DNA of 22,559 nt, from positions 1 through 22,559 of the IMG/VR virus record IMGVR_UViG_3300006875_000184; one strand, given 5' to 3'. The position numbers and the translations under genes are program-made. This DNA comes from a virus. The notes under the pieces were generated by a model. It saw only the letters and a list, made by a program, of their open reading frames with translations. It ran no database searches and was not told where the DNA came from. The stretch's first letter is position 1. Every line of letters starts with the position of its first letter. Below, piece by piece: positions 22,508 to 22,559 of this stretch.

Positions 22508-22559
22508 GCTTCCTCCTAGTTGTTTGCTGATTGGATTGCCCGAAGTTCTCGGATTGCGT

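Overview
The window is part of a tailed double-stranded DNA bacteriophage genome. It holds about 27 tightly packed genes in two convergent blocks, with almost no intergenic DNA. Base composition is moderate GC by eye. No tRNA, rRNA, CRISPR array, integrase or insertion sequence was seen. The gene set fits a short-tailed (podovirus-type) virus: a major capsid protein is followed by an adaptor and a beta-rich nozzle-like protein, then internal-virion-type proteins and one giant protein. No tail tube, tail terminator, tape-measure chaperones or baseplate genes are visible. The host cannot be fixed from the sequence. An actinobacterial host is a guess from the style of several small replication-side proteins.

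Forward block (1-15941), virion and lysis. The 3' part of the major capsid gene runs off the left edge and is followed by a strong UUCG hairpin terminator. Three small genes follow: a Lys/Ala-rich basic protein, a Pro/Lys-rich protein and a Cys3His protein. Next come the adaptor-like protein, the nozzle-like protein and a short His-rich protein resembling a tail-fibre tip. Three Gln/Ala-rich proteins of internal-core character come next, the third carrying a 25-residue tandem repeat. A 2802-residue protein fills 37% of the window, and an M15-type peptidase (putative endolysin) ends the block. Nearly every junction is an overlap or TGATG/TAATG-type coupling, so this reads as one late operon.

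Reverse block (22507 to 15923), DNA metabolism. In transcription order: an 86-aa unknown, a 46-aa zinc ribbon, a regulatory stretch with a leader hairpin and an operator-like palindrome, and a Cys/His plus HTH protein with a TTG start. Then a Cas4/RecB-type nuclease with four cysteines, a 148-aa conserved-looking protein, a DnaB-type helicase, an AEP (PrimPol-type) primase, a RusA resolvase, a coiled-coil protein and a PD-(D/E)XK nuclease. The block ends with a sigma-region-4/Nmad1 fusion and three small unknowns. Together these could prime, unwind, process and resolve phage DNA. No DNA polymerase, terminase or portal is in the window, so they presumably lie outside it.

The most unusual items are the giant protein with its internal beta-like repeat, the HTH-Nmad1 fusion, a short motif shared by two virion-block proteins, and the palindrome/hairpin-rich control region near 22.0 kb. 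Nothing could be searched or computed, so assignments rest on motifs and gene order.
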